Part shown: one piece after another, positions 1 to 7,373 of the stretch
Numbering within the stretch: the first letter of the stretch is position 1
Layout: every line of letters begins with the position of its first letter
Assembly (NCBI RefSeq): GCF_030123065.1
Contig: NZ_CP126093.1
Coordinates: forward strand, 2,856,001 to 2,920,000
Length of the DNA stretch: 64,000 bases
Direction: 5' to 3'
Source: Neobacillus sp. DY30
GTDB lineage: Bacteria; Bacillota; Bacilli; Bacillales; Cytobacillaceae
Translations under genes and position numbers: made by a program
Notes under the pieces: generated by a model
Told to the model about the DNA's origin: nothing
Database searches by the model: none
Seen by the model: the letters and a program-made list of their open reading frames with translations, nothing else

Positions 1-802
1 TTGTAATTCCACAATCTATTAATGGAATAAGAACAATGCTTCCATTCTTTACATAGATATCATCATTTAATGCCAAATCAATAATAAAGCTAATCGCTAT
101 GCCATCAACAACCGCTCTTTTTACGGTTTCTGAATTATTCGACATAAACAGAACTTCCATTTCCCCATGATCATTGAAAAACTGTTCAATAAATTTTTTC
201 ATATTAACCCCATTAAACATGGCAAGGGGTTGATCTAAAATTTCCTTTGGAGATAACGTGTGATGTAAAGATAGAGGGGAGTTTTTATTGACACAGACAT
301 TTAATTTTCCAGATACTAAGGTCCCATATTTTAAATCATTCGAGTTTTGAATATTTTCATTAATGTATACTAATCCAATATCGATCCTATTATTTCTAAT
401 ATCATCAATAATTTCATTATCTGCTTGTTCCGTTATTTCCAGTTTAACCCCGGGATAATCTTTTTTAAAAAGCGGAATTACTTTTAATAATAGGGCCATT
501 ACACTCGGACTTGATGAGATTTTTAATTTCCCATTGATACTGGACGTTATTTCTTGAGCCTCTTCTTTTAACAATTGAAGCTTGGAAACAATTTCAAAAG
601 CTATTTTTACAATTTTTTCACCATCTTCTGTGAGTAGGGTTCCTGATTTTGATCTTTTAAATAGTTTCATACCTATTTCATTTTCTAAATTACTAATGGA
701 TCGACTAATTCCAGACTGTGATATCTTTAGATTTTCAGAAGCAATGGAGATGGATTTCGTTTTCGCAACTTCGACAACATACTCTAATTGTTCAATATTC
801 AT
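1..802 (-). CDS. LysR-family transcriptional regulator, 3' end cut by window edge
   Basis: The minus-strand frame opens at the ATG at 802-800 and runs off position 1 without a stop. The N-terminus (MNIEQLEYVVEVAKTKSIS, then SQSGISRSI) is a typical LysR winged helix-turn-helix. It is followed by the hinge and an effector-binding domain that includes a DIGLVYINE-like strand. About 267 of the usual 295-305 residues are visible. It closely resembles the two other LysR proteins here (8988-9896 and 14374-15291), especially in the HTH and the effector-domain strands, so the three look like paralogs. It is transcribed away from the VanY gene at 1065. Its target and ligand cannot be read from sequence. 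Confidence 0.9.
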   Translation of the reverse strand, partial: MNIEQLEYVVEVAKTKSISIASENLKISQSGISRSISNLENEIGMKLFKRSKSGTLLTEDGEKIVKIAFEIVSKLQLLKEEAQEITSSINGKLKISSSPSVMALLLKVIPLFKKDYPGVKLEITEQADNEIIDDIRNNRIDIGLVYINENIQNSNDLKYGTLVSGKLNVCVNKNSPLSLHHTLSPKEILDQPLAMFNGVNMKKFIEQFFNDHGEMEVLFMSNNSETVKRAVVDGIAISFIIDLALNDDIYVKNGSIVLIPLIDCGIT

Positions 803-1064
803 AGTAAACTCCTTTGTATGAGTATTAATCAAGTATACATGACTAAATGATATTTTACATGCTTTGGAATCAATAATAAAATATTAAGAGTTGAGTCAAC
901 AGCTAGTTATTATAAGGAGGCAAAATAGGAAAACTAAGCTCATAATCAAATGATTGTCACAGAGATAGATGATATTAATCAATTCAATAGAGTATCCTAT
1001 CAAGTAAATATTAGTGTGCATTTATTATTTACTTGTATGTTAAATAGAAAAAGGAGTGTCCGTT
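803..1064. other. Intergenic region between lysR and vanY
   Basis: This 260-bp AT-rich stretch holds both promoters. A good ribosome-binding site (AAGGAGG, 915-921) sits on the plus strand with no start codon in range and a stop soon after. It may be the remnant of a divergent gene whose coding part was lost. An open frame at 950-1153 shows no family resemblance and overlaps the vanY start in another frame. Confidence 0.4.
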
Positions 1065-2048
1065 CTGAGAAACCTATCATTGAAAAAGTACACTATCATC
1101 GTTCTAGCATTATTCATCATTTCAGGTTGTCAGGGTCGATACTATGTTGTTGAAGAAGATACAAAAATTTCAAATCAGCAAACAAAAAAAGATGATAAAG
1201 AAATGAACAACCATCTTAATCTAGATGATCAAAAAACTTCAAAAGATAAAGCTCCAACTAACGAAAAGCAATCCAATACGAAAAAGCCCGAACAAATAGA
1301 ACAACCAAACACCGAAATTCAACAAAAGCAATCTTCATCTGTAAAAGCATCTCCAATTGCTGTTAAAGAGGAACCATCTAAATCAATCGATAAACCAGTA
1401 GAAAAACCAGTAGAAAAACCTGCAGAAAAACCAGTCGAAAATAAAGATTCTATACAAGTAGTTGCTCAACCGAATAGTATTCCGGTAGTGGTTAATAAAT
1501 CATTATCCTTGCCTGAAAATTTTGTGCCACAAAATCTCATGTACCTTAATGTTCCTTTTATCTTTTCAGGTAATAGTGAAAAACGGATGATGAGAAAAGA
1601 AGCAGCTATAGAGCTAGAACGTCTATTTGCAGGGGCAAAGAAAGAGGGAGTGACTCTTTTAGGAGTTTCAGGATATCGCTCTTATCAAACTCAAAAAGCT
1701 CTTTTTGAACGTTATGTAGCCATTGATGGGTATGAAAAAGCTAGGACATACAGTGCACTTCCTGGTACAAGTGAACATCAGACAGGACTAGCTATTGATG
1801 TAACAGGAGGAAATGGAAAGTGTCCAGCAGAAGATTGCTTTGCTGGCACGATAGAGGCTGCTTGGTTAGAGAAAAATGCAGCAGAATACGGTTTTATTAT
1901 CCGATATCCAAAAGGAAAAGATACGATTACAGGGTATAAATATGAACCCTGGCATTTGAGATATGTAGGGAAAGATGTTGCGGTAGAAGTTTCAACAAAA
2001 GGGATTACTCTTGAAGAATATTTTCATACACTGCCAGTCTCTAACTAA
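1065..2048 (+). CDS. Lipoprotein VanY-type D-alanyl-D-alanine carboxypeptidase
   Basis: This is predicted to trim the terminal D-Ala from peptidoglycan stems outside the membrane. The N-terminus has basic residues, a hydrophobic core and the lipobox ISGC. A long low-complexity linker rich in Lys, Pro, Gln and Glu follows, with EKPV/EKPA repeats at about residues 100-125. The catalytic domain is C-terminal, with VSGYRSYQTQ, SEHQTGLAID and EPWHLRYVG supplying the zinc and catalytic His, Asp and Glu residues of the VanY/DacB (M15B) family. Start: the SD AAAAAGGAG (1048-1056) overlaps the first in-frame GTG at 1056. It is spaced 8 nt from a CTG at 1065 and 23 nt from a TTG at 1080, so the rare CTG start fits best. 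The gene lies just upstream of sigV, and a second VanY lies after it, which suggests a shared cell-wall stress role. Confidence 0.88.
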   Translation: MRNLSLKKYTIIVLALFIISGCQGRYYVVEEDTKISNQQTKKDDKEMNNHLNLDDQKTSKDKAPTNEKQSNTKKPEQIEQPNTEIQQKQSSSVKASPIAVKEEPSKSIDKPVEKPVEKPAEKPVENKDSIQVVAQPNSIPVVVNKSLSLPENFVPQNLMYLNVPFIFSGNSEKRMMRKEAAIELERLFAGAKKEGVTLLGVSGYRSYQTQKALFERYVAIDGYEKARTYSALPGTSEHQTGLAIDVTGGNGKCPAEDCFAGTIEAAWLEKNAAEYGFIIRYPKGKDTITGYKYEPWHLRYVGKDVAVEVSTKGITLEEYFHTLPVSN

Positions 2049-2052
2049 CGAA

Positions 2053-2080
2053 AAGTCCTGGACCATCAGGGCTTTTTTTA
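2053..2080 (+). terminator. Rho-independent terminator after vanY
   Basis: The stem AAGTCCTG/CAGGGCTT (one G-T pair) has a 6-nt loop and is followed by a run of T. It separates the carboxypeptidase from sigV. Confidence 0.8.
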
Positions 2081-2133
2081 TATGTTTACTAATCGTAAGA
2101 CAAAGGATTCGTATAGAAAAGGAGCTCTAAGCT

Positions 2134-2640
2134 ATGAAGGATCATAAGAAAGAACAAGCGCTTGTTCAATTTATCGTAGAAAATAAGGAGAATTTTTATA
2201 GGTTAGCTTTTAGTTATGTGAAGAATAAAGATGATGCATTAGATATTGTACAGGAATCTATTCATAAGGCGCTTTTATCACTTGGCAGTCTAAAAGAAGA
2301 ACAGAAACTTAAAAGCTGGTTTTATAGGATTGTTGTTAATAAATCTTTGGACTTCTTAAGAAAACACAGAAGAATCAATGTGATGGATGAGGCAACTCTG
2401 GAGTTTTATAGTAATGGAAATCATGATGTCTATCAGGATATTGATCTTGAAAGATGTTTAGACGATTTGCCAGAGAAGTTTCGAACAGTGATAGTGCTCC
2501 GCTATTTTGAGGATTTAAAAATTGAGGAAATTGCTGAGATATTGAAGGAAAATCAAAATACGATAAAAACCCGATTATATAGAGGATTATCTATGTTAAG
2601 AATTCAGATGGAACACACCAAGTTAGTAAAGGAGAGATAG
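2134..2640 (+). CDS. sigV: ECF RNA polymerase sigma factor, SigV-like
   Basis: The protein has 168 residues, normal for an ECF sigma factor. Region 2 is at about residues 18-80 (FYRLAFSYVKNKDDALDIVQ) and region 4 at about 110-160 (LPEKFRTVIVLRYFEDLKIEEIA, then NTIKTRLYRGL). The opening and the segment LDIVQESIHKALLSL are very like Bacillus subtilis SigV, which responds to lysozyme by inducing wall-modifying genes. SD AAAGGAG precedes the ATG at 2134. The next gene starts 1 bp after the stop and is the anti-sigma partner, as expected for sigV-rsiV. The SigV assignment comes from remembered sequence similarity plus the partner gene. Confidence 0.9.
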   Translation: MKDHKKEQALVQFIVENKENFYRLAFSYVKNKDDALDIVQESIHKALLSLGSLKEEQKLKSWFYRIVVNKSLDFLRKHRRINVMDEATLEFYSNGNHDVYQDIDLERCLDDLPEKFRTVIVLRYFEDLKIEEIAEILKENQNTIKTRLYRGLSMLRIQMEHTKLVKER

Positions 2641-2641
2641 A

Positions 2642-3076
2642 ATGGATAAAAATATAGAAAGGTTAAAATCTAAATATATGGATATAGAAATTCCTTCAGA
2701 TCTCGATGATGTAGTTAATAGAGCTTTAAATAGTTCTCGCAAAAAGAACAGAACAGCTATAAAAATATTACCTATTTTATTTAAAAATCAAAATTACATT
2801 GAAACTATTAGTGAAAATATTAAAGATCAAATGAAACAGCAAATGAAGGAAGATAAAACTAAGGTATACTGGATCCTTGATGCAGGAGTGGAAAATCCAA
2901 TAGACCCGTTTGAAAACATAACAGCAAACCATAACTTTTATATAAACCAGGATAACAAATTAGTTATTTCTTTTGATAAATATGAAGTGGCACCGGGGTA
3001 TATGGGGGTCGTAGAATTTATTATTCCTACTGATTTACTTTCTGATGACTTATTAGGTAGTGAATATATAAAGTAA
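2642..3076 (+). CDS. rsiV: Anti-sigma factor RsiV-like, internally deleted (no membrane segment)
   Basis: Residues 1-35 match the cytoplasmic anti-sigma end of RsiV (DKNIERLKSKYMDIEIPSDL). From about residue 45 the sequence matches the C-terminal DUF3298 part (IKDQMKQQMKEDKTKVYW, VISFDKYEVAPGYMGV). RsiV is normally about 285 residues with one transmembrane helix and an extracellular lysozyme-binding region between these ends. Here there are only 144 residues, and the two ends are joined in frame at about residues 37-45 with no segment long enough to cross a membrane. Known family biology: RsiV is cleaved by signal peptidase and RasP at the membrane after binding lysozyme. Inference: this version cannot respond that way, so it is either a soluble inhibitor or a decaying gene. 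The frame has no stop or frameshift. Confidence 0.8.
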   Translation: MDKNIERLKSKYMDIEIPSDLDDVVNRALNSSRKKNRTAIKILPILFKNQNYIETISENIKDQMKQQMKEDKTKVYWILDAGVENPIDPFENITANHNFYINQDNKLVISFDKYEVAPGYMGVVEFIIPTDLLSDDLLGSEYIK

Positions 3077-3224
3077 AAATATTGGTTTTTAAATTTAATT
3101 AAATAAGGGATTTTAGAGGAAATTGATAACATATCTTGGAGAGGAATTTGTTAAGATACGTATTTTTAAGTAGAAAATAAGGATTTTCGAAACTGAGTAA
3201 AAAATTGAAAAAATACTCATTTAT
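3077..3224. other. Intergenic, no gene seen
   Basis: AT-rich sequence after rsiV. I see no convincing terminator or open frame before the promoter-like element at 3225. Confidence 0.4.
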
Positions 3225-3256
3225 TGCAAACTTTTCTCATCCTTTGGTACGTCTTA
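3225..3256 (+). promoter_or_regulatory. Candidate ECF-sigma promoter for the SH3-VanY gene
   Basis: TGCAAAC (3225-3231) followed by CGTCTTA (3250-3256) resembles the TGAAAC/CGTC pattern used by Bacillus ECF sigma factors. The 18-nt gap is one or two bases longer than usual. The adjacent sigV gene makes SigV control attractive but unproven. Confidence 0.45.
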
Positions 3257-3292
3257 GTATGGTGAGACAACAACAAAAGGGGAGAATTAGGG

Positions 3293-4438
3293 ATGCAACA
3301 ATTTAAAAAGAAGGTTTCTATATTATTCATAGTTTTTATTCTATCGTACGCCGGTTTTAGTGAAACGTCCTTTATTCAAAAAGCAATTGCAGGAGAAAAC
3401 AACTATGCAACAACCGCAAATTTGAATGTCCGAACAGGACCTTCCACGAAATACGCCATTTTAGGGGTTATCAAAAAAGGCGAACGAGTTGACGTAAAAA
3501 GTGCAACAGGGACAGGATGGTATCAAATCCTCTATAAAGAGAAAAAAGCGTATGTAAGCGGTCAGTACGTGAAAAACATGATTAATGAACAATCGGAAGA
3601 AAAAAACTATGCAACAACCGCTAATTTGAATGTACGAACAGGACCTTCCACGAAATACGCCATTTTAGGGGTTATTAAAAAAGGCGAACGAGTTGACGTA
3701 AAAAGTGCAACAGGGACAGGATGGTATCAAATCCTCTATAGAGAGAAAAAAGCGTATGTAAGCGGTCAGTATGTGAAAATTATGAATAAGGAACAATGGG
3801 AAGAAGAAGTGATTCCTGTGGTGGCAAAACCGGATGACCTTGCCGTATTAATTAATAAACAGAACAAATTGCCGGAAAATTTTGTGCCGAAAAACTTAAT
3901 CGATTCAGGAATCTCATTTCCTTTTACGAATAGCACAGAAAAACAGAAATTACGAAAAGAAGCGGCCCTTGCTATTCAAACATTAGTGCGTGATGCAAAA
4001 AAAGCAGGGTACATGATTGTTGGTGTTTCTGGTTACCGTTCGCACAAGACACAAGTTTCGTTATTTGAATCATACGTAAAACAAGATGGGTATGAAAAAG
4101 CTCGTATGTATAGTGCGATTCCTGGCACAAGTGAACATGAAACCGGACTCGCAATTGACGTGGGAAACAGTAGTGCAACATGTGCAGCAACATCTTGTTT
4201 TCAGAACACAAAAGAAGCGAAATGGTTGCAACTTCATGCAGCTGAATATGGGTTCATTATTCGGTACCCAAAAGGAAAAGAATCCATAACTGGGTATCAA
4301 TATGAACCATGGCATCTTCGATATGTCGGAAAAGATGTCGCAACAGAAATTATGAAACAGGGAATCACACTTGAAGAGTTCCACAAGGGACTATTGGTAA
4401 AACAAGGTCCATCAAAAGTCCTTTCAAACGCTAAATAA
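3293..4438 (+). CDS. Secreted D,D-carboxypeptidase with two SH3 domains (VanY family)
   Basis: The protein has 381 residues. A signal peptide (about 1-33) ends near AIAGE. Two bacterial SH3 (SH3_3/SH3b) domains follow at about residues 37-96 and 104-164; each starts YATTANLNVRTGPS and binds cell wall in related proteins. The VanY catalytic domain is C-terminal, with VSGYRSHKTQ, SEHETGLAIDV and EPWHLRYVG carrying the M15 zinc and catalytic residues. The catalytic half is clearly paralogous to the lipoprotein at 1065-2048. The two SH3 units are almost identical at DNA level, which indicates a recent duplication. SD GGGGAG precedes the ATG at 3293. The ECF-like promoter upstream suggests envelope-stress induction. 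Confidence 0.92.
   Translation: MQQFKKKVSILFIVFILSYAGFSETSFIQKAIAGENNYATTANLNVRTGPSTKYAILGVIKKGERVDVKSATGTGWYQILYKEKKAYVSGQYVKNMINEQSEEKNYATTANLNVRTGPSTKYAILGVIKKGERVDVKSATGTGWYQILYREKKAYVSGQYVKIMNKEQWEEEVIPVVAKPDDLAVLINKQNKLPENFVPKNLIDSGISFPFTNSTEKQKLRKEAALAIQTLVRDAKKAGYMIVGVSGYRSHKTQVSLFESYVKQDGYEKARMYSAIPGTSEHETGLAIDVGNSSATCAATSCFQNTKEAKWLQLHAAEYGFIIRYPKGKESITGYQYEPWHLRYVGKDVATEIMKQGITLEEFHKGLLVKQGPSKVLSNAK
3401..3779 (+). repeat. 204-bp tandem duplication encoding the two SH3 domains
   Basis: Segments 3401-3575 and 3605-3779 are near-identical at an exact offset of 204 bp. The few differences are mostly silent, and one changes Lys to Arg. Such low divergence means recent duplication or ongoing gene conversion, and the copy number could vary between strains. 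Confidence 0.9.
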
Positions 4439-4530
4439 ATTCTGCATAGCCATGTGGTGAATGTGAAAAAGTAAACTTAAACCACCGGGTGTTTTAGTTA
4501 AAATAAGTTTTAGGTATTCCTAATATAGAA

Positions 4531-4560
4531 ACTCGCCAATCATCATTCTGGCGAGTTTTG
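4531..4560 (+). terminator. Rho-independent terminator
   Basis: The perfect stem ACTCGCCA/TGGCGAGT has a 12-nt loop and is followed by TTTTG. It lies 92 bp after the SH3-VanY stop codon and can end that transcript. Confidence 0.75.
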
Positions 4561-4674
4561 CTAATTTATATACCGATAACGATCTTAAAACGACTGCCAT
4601 TTCGGCACGAATTTTTAGAAAAGCACCTCAAAGCGGACCCATTTATTATGTTTTTTCCACTAGGCTTTAGTTAT

Positions 4675-4959
4675 TTAGTAAAGAGTAGGGGTAGGATAAC
4701 AGGCAACAGCATCAATAAATCTTGGATCAATACCATAAAACATCCAGAATGCACCATTCCATCTATATCCTGAAATTTCACCATACTCGACGCGAGTGGG
4801 GTAAAACCAGAAACCTTCCCCATTTATAAGCCAAACATATGTGTTACTAAATACACAGTCTATGATATAGGATGGCGATGAGGGCTTTGGTGGAATGAAT
4901 GTGGGAGGAGGGGATTGTGGTTGTTGTCTCATTGAACCTTGAGGTGGGAAAAATACCAT
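4675..4959 (-). CDS. Small conserved Bacillus protein with Pro-rich N-terminus
   Basis: The protein has 94 residues and no signal peptide or membrane helix. Residues 1-30 are rich in Pro, Gln and Ser (QQPQSPPPTFIPPKPSSPS). A compact aromatic domain follows (YVWLINGEGFWFYPTRVEYG, then GYRWNGAFWMFYGID, then CY near the end). I have seen similar short proteins of this aromatic pattern in Bacillus species, often with collagen-like or Pro-rich heads, but no function is established. The strong SD AAAAAGGAGTG precedes the ATG at 4959. It is a single-gene unit lying convergent to the VanY gene. Confidence 0.7.
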   Translation of the reverse strand: MVFFPPQGSMRQQPQSPPPTFIPPKPSSPSYIIDCVFSNTYVWLINGEGFWFYPTRVEYGEISGYRWNGAFWMFYGIDPRFIDAVACYPTPTLY

Positions 4960-5108
4960 ATGATTTCACTCCTTTTTAGATAGTTCATAACATTATATGT
5001 ATAAACAACCAGAAGGTTATAAGGAAGAAAAAACAAAAACAAAAGGAATCAATTGACATACTTCCTCACTTGTAAACAAAGAATTAAATCAACACACTCC
5101 ATTATCTA

Positions 5109-5157
5109 CTATATAAAAAATAGTAGTGCTGACCAAAGCTTTGGTCGACACTACTAA
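5109..5157 (-). terminator. Terminator of the ger operon
   Basis: A 36-bp near-perfect palindrome at 5121-5156 (arms TAGTAGTG/CACTACTA with an inner GACCAAAGCTTTGGTC) is followed on the minus strand by a T run (5115-5120). It ends the gerA-B-C transcript. Confidence 0.85.
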
Positions 5158-5194
5158 TGGAAGTTTTACTTGATGGAAGGATTTTTCTATGATG

Positions 5195-6277
5195 TTAATC
5201 AACTGATCCGGTTTGTACGATCTTTAAGTCTGCATTTACATGAATTTTTACGTTGGGATAATCCTGTTTCCATTGTTTTTCATTAAATTCGCGGAAGTTT
5301 TCTTTATATTTTGCTCCTAAACCTAAAGGGTCAACCTTATGCTTTTGAAATTGGGATATGATGGTTATGGCATTTTTTTCTAATTGCTGTTCAACCTGTT
5401 TTTGATATTTTTTCTTATCAAAAGACTGGCGTTTTTTCGCTGAAGGTGCGAACTCTTGAAGTTTTGTTTTCAGTGTAAGATTAATCGTAAATTCTGGTCT
5501 ACCATGCACAATTTTAACTTTATACTTTACTTTTGAACCGAGAGTTTCAAGAACTACCTTGTCACGATTTTCTAATATAAACTGGCGTAAACTAGTCCTG
5601 TTTTTATCAACCAACGCTTTAAAAATATAAAGATCATTCATTGGAATCGATGTAACATATTGATCATCCTTAAAAATTGCCATGCCAGTAACCCTAATAT
5701 TATCTGCTTCCTTTTTAATTAAAGGCAAATAAGGATCCTGTCCTATTTGGAAAAATTGAAATAAAAAGGATTGTAAATTAGTTTCAGGAAGTAGTCCCAT
5801 TGTCATATTTTGCTTCAGCAATTCTTGGAGATGAATGGAAACATTCTCCTTTTTATATTTCTTCATTTTTAATAATTCACTCGCCTCGCCATCAACAATT
5901 GCTAATTGAACAAGGCTCCCAATAGCCGGATCACGATTTAAGGTATCTACAAAATCATTTATCCCTTTCTTTGCAATTTTTTTGCTATAAAGAGCTACGC
6001 GAAGCTGACCACTCTCCAATGGATAGCGAGTTTCGTTATTTAAGATCGTACGAATCTCTTTACTGGATTCCCCAATAGCTGTTCTGACTTCTGCATAAGA
6101 AGTTTTGTCTTTTTTAAAACTAGGAAATACAATCGTTCCCTTTATGTTCTTTTTTTCGGCCAAATCATACCCTACACCCTGTATCATATCGATTTCATTG
6201 ACAATGTTGGTAGGGAGAAAGCTGCACCCTGATAATAATAAAATTAGAAACAAACAAAACGCTGACCTATTCATCAT
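5195..6277 (-). CDS. gerC: Spore germination protein GerC (GerAC family lipoprotein)
   Basis: This 360-residue protein is the C subunit of a nutrient germinant receptor and sits on the outer face of the inner spore membrane. The N-terminus carries a lipoprotein signal with lipobox LLSGC. The body has the family pattern (IDMIQGVGYDLAE, NRDPAIGSLVQLAI, TGMAIFKDDQYV, then a C-terminal domain with YKVKIVHGRPEF). Its length is normal for GerAC proteins (about 360-400). The start overlaps the gerB stop by 11 bp, which indicates translational coupling. Which germinant the receptor senses cannot be told from sequence. Confidence 0.93.
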   Translation of the reverse strand: MMNRSAFCLFLILLLSGCSFLPTNIVNEIDMIQGVGYDLAEKKNIKGTIVFPSFKKDKTSYAEVRTAIGESSKEIRTILNNETRYPLESGQLRVALYSKKIAKKGINDFVDTLNRDPAIGSLVQLAIVDGEASELLKMKKYKKENVSIHLQELLKQNMTMGLLPETNLQSFLFQFFQIGQDPYLPLIKKEADNIRVTGMAIFKDDQYVTSIPMNDLYIFKALVDKNRTSLRQFILENRDKVVLETLGSKVKYKVKIVHGRPEFTINLTLKTKLQEFAPSAKKRQSFDKKKYQKQVEQQLEKNAITIISQFQKHKVDPLGLGAKYKENFREFNEKQWKQDYPNVKIHVNADLKIVQTGSVD

Positions 6278-7352
6278 TTTGCTTACCCCTTTTTATAAAA
6301 CTTAAAACAAGTAAGAGTATGGGGATATAGCAGTAAAATATCCATAAATTCATTTGAATAATATATTTATTCAGCATATCTTTGAAGGAACCGTTAAAGT
6401 GACAAAGAATCACACTTAAAAGGCAAAGAAGGAGTAATGTATACTTTTGCTTCCTGTTAAAAATTTTCTTTAAACCTCTGCTGGAGCACCATAAAAAAAG
6501 TGCGATTAAAGCACAAATGATAATCAAATACATGGATATATAAAGGTATTCAAATCGCTCCAAGAAAGACAGCGTAACTGTTTTTGTTAAAGAAAGTTCT
6601 GGCCAAATTGTTGTTTTTAACTGATTTTCACTAAAAAAGGTAAAGGAAACAATAGTAGAAATCGTATACAGAAAAGTAGTAAATAAAACACCTAAATGAG
6701 CGAATTTTTTTGAGGCTTTAGGATCCCTTATAAATGGATAGTACATCAACAAGGCCTCAGTTCCCGCTATTGAATAAATCGAGCTTTTGATGGAGTCCGC
6801 CATGTCCATAAAGGAATGGTTCATGATTGGCAGCAAATTTGAAAAATGTGCAATTTTTAACGGGAAAATGAAAAGTACGATTATTAAAATTTGCGGAAAA
6901 ATAAACGATAAAAATGACATGCCGACAATAACCCGAAATCCTCCAGAAACACAATAATACACTGAAAATAAAATTAAAGTAGAGAGAATCCATGAAGGCA
7001 TAGTAGGAAACATCCATACTTGAATGATCTCTATAAACGCAATTAAAACAGAAACACTTGCTAACCAATAATAAATCATGATAAAGAAGCTAATAAATTT
7101 GCCTAGTACATTTCCAAAAATATTGGTATGAACATCGATAATATCTCCATTGGCTTTTCCCAAAAGTTTGTACATCACCCATATAAACACTTGCACTATA
7201 CACCCAGCAGCTAATACACCAATCCAGGCATCATATCCTGCTTTCGCGGCAATGGTTCTTTGAAAACTTAAAATGCCAACACCAACCTGCGAATTATAAA
7301 TGAGAAAGAATACTAAATAGGGAGAAACTTGATGTCTAATATTGGCTTGCAA
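6267..7352 (-). CDS. gerB: Spore germination permease GerB (GerAB family)
   Basis: This 361-residue integral membrane protein belongs to the amino-acid/polyamine/organocation transporter-like GerAB family, with about ten hydrophobic segments. It starts with a typical ISPYLVFFLI-like stretch (here VSPYLVFFLIYNSQVGVGIL) and has a Lys/Arg-rich loop around YYPFIRDPKASKKFAHLG. GerAB subunits bind the germinant and act with GerAA and GerAC. It sits between gerA (21 bp away) and gerC (overlapping) in one operon. The assignment is secure; the ligand is unknown. Confidence 0.93.
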   Translation of the reverse strand: MQANIRHQVSPYLVFFLIYNSQVGVGILSFQRTIAAKAGYDAWIGVLAAGCIVQVFIWVMYKLLGKANGDIIDVHTNIFGNVLGKFISFFIMIYYWLASVSVLIAFIEIIQVWMFPTMPSWILSTLILFSVYYCVSGGFRVIVGMSFLSFIFPQILIIVLFIFPLKIAHFSNLLPIMNHSFMDMADSIKSSIYSIAGTEALLMYYPFIRDPKASKKFAHLGVLFTTFLYTISTIVSFTFFSENQLKTTIWPELSLTKTVTLSFLERFEYLYISMYLIIICALIALFLWCSSRGLKKIFNRKQKYTLLLLCLLSVILCHFNGSFKDMLNKYIIQMNLWIFYCYIPILLLVLSFIKRGKQNDE

Positions 7353-7373
7353 ATTGTTTTTCCCCTTTACGAT

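Noticed and set aside
950..1153. 67-residue plus-strand open frame
   Set aside because: It has no SD and overlaps the signal-peptide region of the VanY lipoprotein in another frame.
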